Assembly: GCA_002415335.1 (NCBI GenBank)
Contig: DHXL01000100.1
Span: forward strand, 2,831 to 9,091
Direction: 5' to 3'
Length of the DNA stretch: 6,261 nt
From: Oxalobacteraceae bacterium UBA5157
GTDB lineage: Bacteria; Pseudomonadota; Gammaproteobacteria; Burkholderiales; Burkholderiaceae_D
The notes under the pieces: model-generated
Databases searched by the model: none
Told to the model about the DNA's origin: nothing
The model's input: the letters and a program-made list of their open reading frames with translations, nothing else
Made by a program: the position numbers and the translations under genes
Part shown: in pieces, positions 5,007 through 6,261 of the stretch
Numbering within the stretch: the stretch's first letter is position 1
Layout: each line of letters starts with the position of its first letter

Positions 5007-5929
5007 GGATCTGGCTCAGACAACACGCGTCGGCGTTGACCAATGCACTGCGCCATTTATTCAAGCCGCGCAGCGGTTTTTTGCTGAATGTATTGGTGGT
5101 CGCGATTGCACTGGCGCTGCCGTTCGCCGGTCTGACGCTGCTGGAAAACATGCTACCGGTCTCCGGGCAAATCGCGGCCGATCCGGAGATCAGCGTCTTC
5201 CTGAAGACCGATACGCCGCGCGCCCAGGCACTGGCGCTGGCACCTCAGTTGGAACGCGTGCTGCGGGAGAGCCACAACACGGCGAAGGTCGAATTCATTC
5301 CGCGCGAGAAAGCGCTCAACGCGCTCAAGGCACAATCCGGGCTGGCCGATGCGGTCGCTGCGCTCGGCGTCAATCCGCTGCCGGACGGCTATGTGTTGAA
5401 GCTGGCGGGATTTCAGGATGTGGCCGATGCGGCCCGGATCGATACGATCGCCGCCGCATTGCAGGCGCTGCCCGGGGTCGAGTACGTGCAAGTCGATTCG
5501 GCCTGGGTCAAGCGGCTGGCGGCGTTGCTCCACGTGCTGCAGCTGGTGCTGCTGTTTCTGGCAGCCACGCTCGGAACGGTCGTCATCGCGGTGGTGTTCA
5601 ACACGATCCGTTTGCAGGTGATGACGCAGCGCGAGGAAATCGAAATCTCACGCCTGTTCGGTGCCACCGACACCTTCATTTATCGCCCGTTTTACTACAC
5701 CGGCGCGCTGCTCGGCTTGTGCGCGGGCGTACTCGCGCTGGGCGTGGTCGCGCTGGCGCTGCAGCCGCTCAATGATGCGATCGCGGACTTTGCGCACCTG
5801 TATGCGTCGACATTCCGGATGGCGCCGCTGGGTCCGGGCATCAGCGCGATCTTGCTGGCGCTCAGCGCGACGCTGGGATTGGCCGGCTCGCTGTTTTCGG
5901 TGCAGCGGCACCTGGCACGATCGAACTGA
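5003..5929 (+). CDS. ftsX: Cell division protein FtsX, ABC transporter permease subunit
   Basis: The inner-membrane partner of FtsE. It has 308 residues and the expected four-helix layout: a cytoplasmic N-terminus, TM1 at about 26-47, a large periplasmic domain (about 48-173) that in this family contacts hydrolase activators such as EnvC, TM2 at about 174-198, TM3 at about 231-253 and TM4 at about 277-299. The cytoplasmic loop after TM2 carries MTQREEIEISRLFGAT, a conserved FtsX/MacB-type coupling segment that meets the ATPase. The start is fixed by GGAAAG at 4991-4996 and by the ATGA overlap with ftsE. The stop at 5927-5929 is followed at once by a remnant of an unrelated gene. No terminator is visible after it. 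Confidence 0.96.
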   Translation: MRIWLRQHASALTNALRHLFKPRSGFLLNVLVVAIALALPFAGLTLLENMLPVSGQIAADPEISVFLKTDTPRAQALALAPQLERVLRESHNTAKVEFIPREKALNALKAQSGLADAVAALGVNPLPDGYVLKLAGFQDVADAARIDTIAAALQALPGVEYVQVDSAWVKRLAALLHVLQLVLLFLAATLGTVVIAVVFNTIRLQVMTQREEIEISRLFGATDTFIYRPFYYTGALLGLCAGVLALGVVALALQPLNDAIADFAHLYASTFRMAPLGPGISAILLALSATLGLAGSLFSVQRHLARSN

Positions 5930-5940
5930 CGGATCGCCGA

Positions 5941-6147
5941 CAGGACGGCGTACGCGGCGCACCGCCGGTGGACAAGGCGGCGCTGGTTGCGCTCATGCTC
6001 GCGATTTCCAATTTCTGTGTCGCGCATCCGGAGATCGAGGAGCTGGACCTGAATCCGGTACTGGCCTATCCGCAGGGCATGGCTGTGCTCGATGTCCGTA
6101 TTTTGCTTGCGCCAGATGACGGCGACCGTACCGACCTATTCCGGTGA
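5941..6147 (+). pseudogene. 3' remnant of an ATP-grasp acyl-CoA synthetase-like gene
   Basis: In the frame ending with TGA at 6145-6147 the translation contains VRGAPPVDKAALVALMLAIS, then HPEIEELDLNPVLAYPQG and AVLDVRILL. This pattern is the C-terminal end of the ATP-grasp domain of ADP-forming acetyl/acyl-CoA synthetase-like proteins, where RGxPPxD is followed by ELDINPL and ALDARI. About 65-70 codons remain, with no internal stop. In the same frame upstream the sequence runs into ftsX and loses all resemblance, so the rest of the gene (normally several hundred residues) is gone. There is no Shine-Dalgarno sequence or good start; GTG at 5968 and ATG at 5995 are the only options. It is most likely a leftover of a deletion or rearrangement that brought ftsX next to it. 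The family call rests on motif memory. Confidence 0.6.
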
Positions 6148-6261
6148 AATCCTGGATAGGCCAATGTAGCCTCACTACGTGCGTTTTGCATTTACACATG
6201 TCAAACTCGAATGGCAGAAGACCACATCGCGAAGGCCGCTTCTTAAACGAGCTCATTGAAC
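6148..6261. other. Right-edge stretch with no recognised gene
   Basis: From 5930 to the window end no intact gene is visible. After the acyl-CoA synthetase remnant this part is more AT-rich. It holds an imperfect hairpin spanning the remnant's stop (CCTAT at 6135-6139 with ATAGG at 6156-6160) without a T-run, and a short GTAG/CTAC inverted repeat at 6166-6178. An open frame from ATG 6198 reaches the edge after 21 codons but lacks a Shine-Dalgarno sequence. Confidence 0.4.

Noticed and set aside
5993..6256. Leftward open frame of 87 codons at the right edge
   Set aside because: It lies antisense to the acyl-CoA synthetase remnant and has no recognisable motif or good ribosome binding site.
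6198..6261. Rightward open frame from an ATG, reaching the window end (21 codons)
   Set aside because: No Shine-Dalgarno sequence or promoter is visible and the peptide matches nothing I recognise; a frame this short is expected by chance. Sequence beyond the edge would decide.

Overview
The window looks like a chromosomal segment of a GC-rich betaproteobacterium. Burkholderiales is most likely, and Oxalobacteraceae would fit. The evidence is protein style (RsmD, CoaD with an ISGTIVRE motif, an Alvin-type ferredoxin, a short-A-domain FtsY) and the rsmD-coaD-fdx cluster divergent from ftsY. No marker gene fixes the genus. Almost everything is housekeeping. I see no phage, CRISPR, tRNA or rRNA gene and no defence or secretion system.

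Layout. The left half is read leftward: rsmD (16S rRNA m2G966 methyltransferase), coaD (phosphopantetheine adenylyltransferase) and fdx (2[4Fe-4S] ferredoxin), closed by a strong intrinsic terminator at about 1323-1353. Next comes a gene for an exported ATP-dependent DNA ligase of the Lig E type. At the left edge are the first nine codons of another leftward gene, with a good Shine-Dalgarno sequence and a candidate promoter. The right half is read rightward: ftsY (SRP receptor), then ftsE and ftsX (divisome ABC transporter), which overlap by ATGA. The rsmD/ftsY divergent gap holds two candidate -10 boxes facing across each other. Right of ftsX lies the orphan 3' end of an ATP-grasp acyl-CoA synthetase-like gene (about 5941-6147), and then about 110 bases in which I recognise nothing.

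The most unusual structure is a family of imperfect palindromes built on GGGACAGAGT...ACTCTGTCCC. Three copies stand in tandem (period 49-50 bp) between ftsY and ftsE. The first runs into the end of ftsY, supplying its last four sense codons and its TAA stop. A fourth, diverged copy lies in the opposite orientation between rsmD and coaD, beside a second, larger hairpin. They behave like REP/BIME-type elements, but no mobilising transposase is in the window, so that origin is inference.

How the genes work together. FtsY delivers SRP-bound nascent membrane proteins to the translocon. FtsE and FtsX link septal peptidoglycan hydrolysis to division. RsmD acts in small-subunit ribosome maturation, CoaD in CoA synthesis, and the ferredoxin in electron transfer. 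Lig E would act outside the cytoplasm on nicked DNA. The ftsY-ftsE-ftsX order is a conserved division/secretion cluster, here split by the repeat array.
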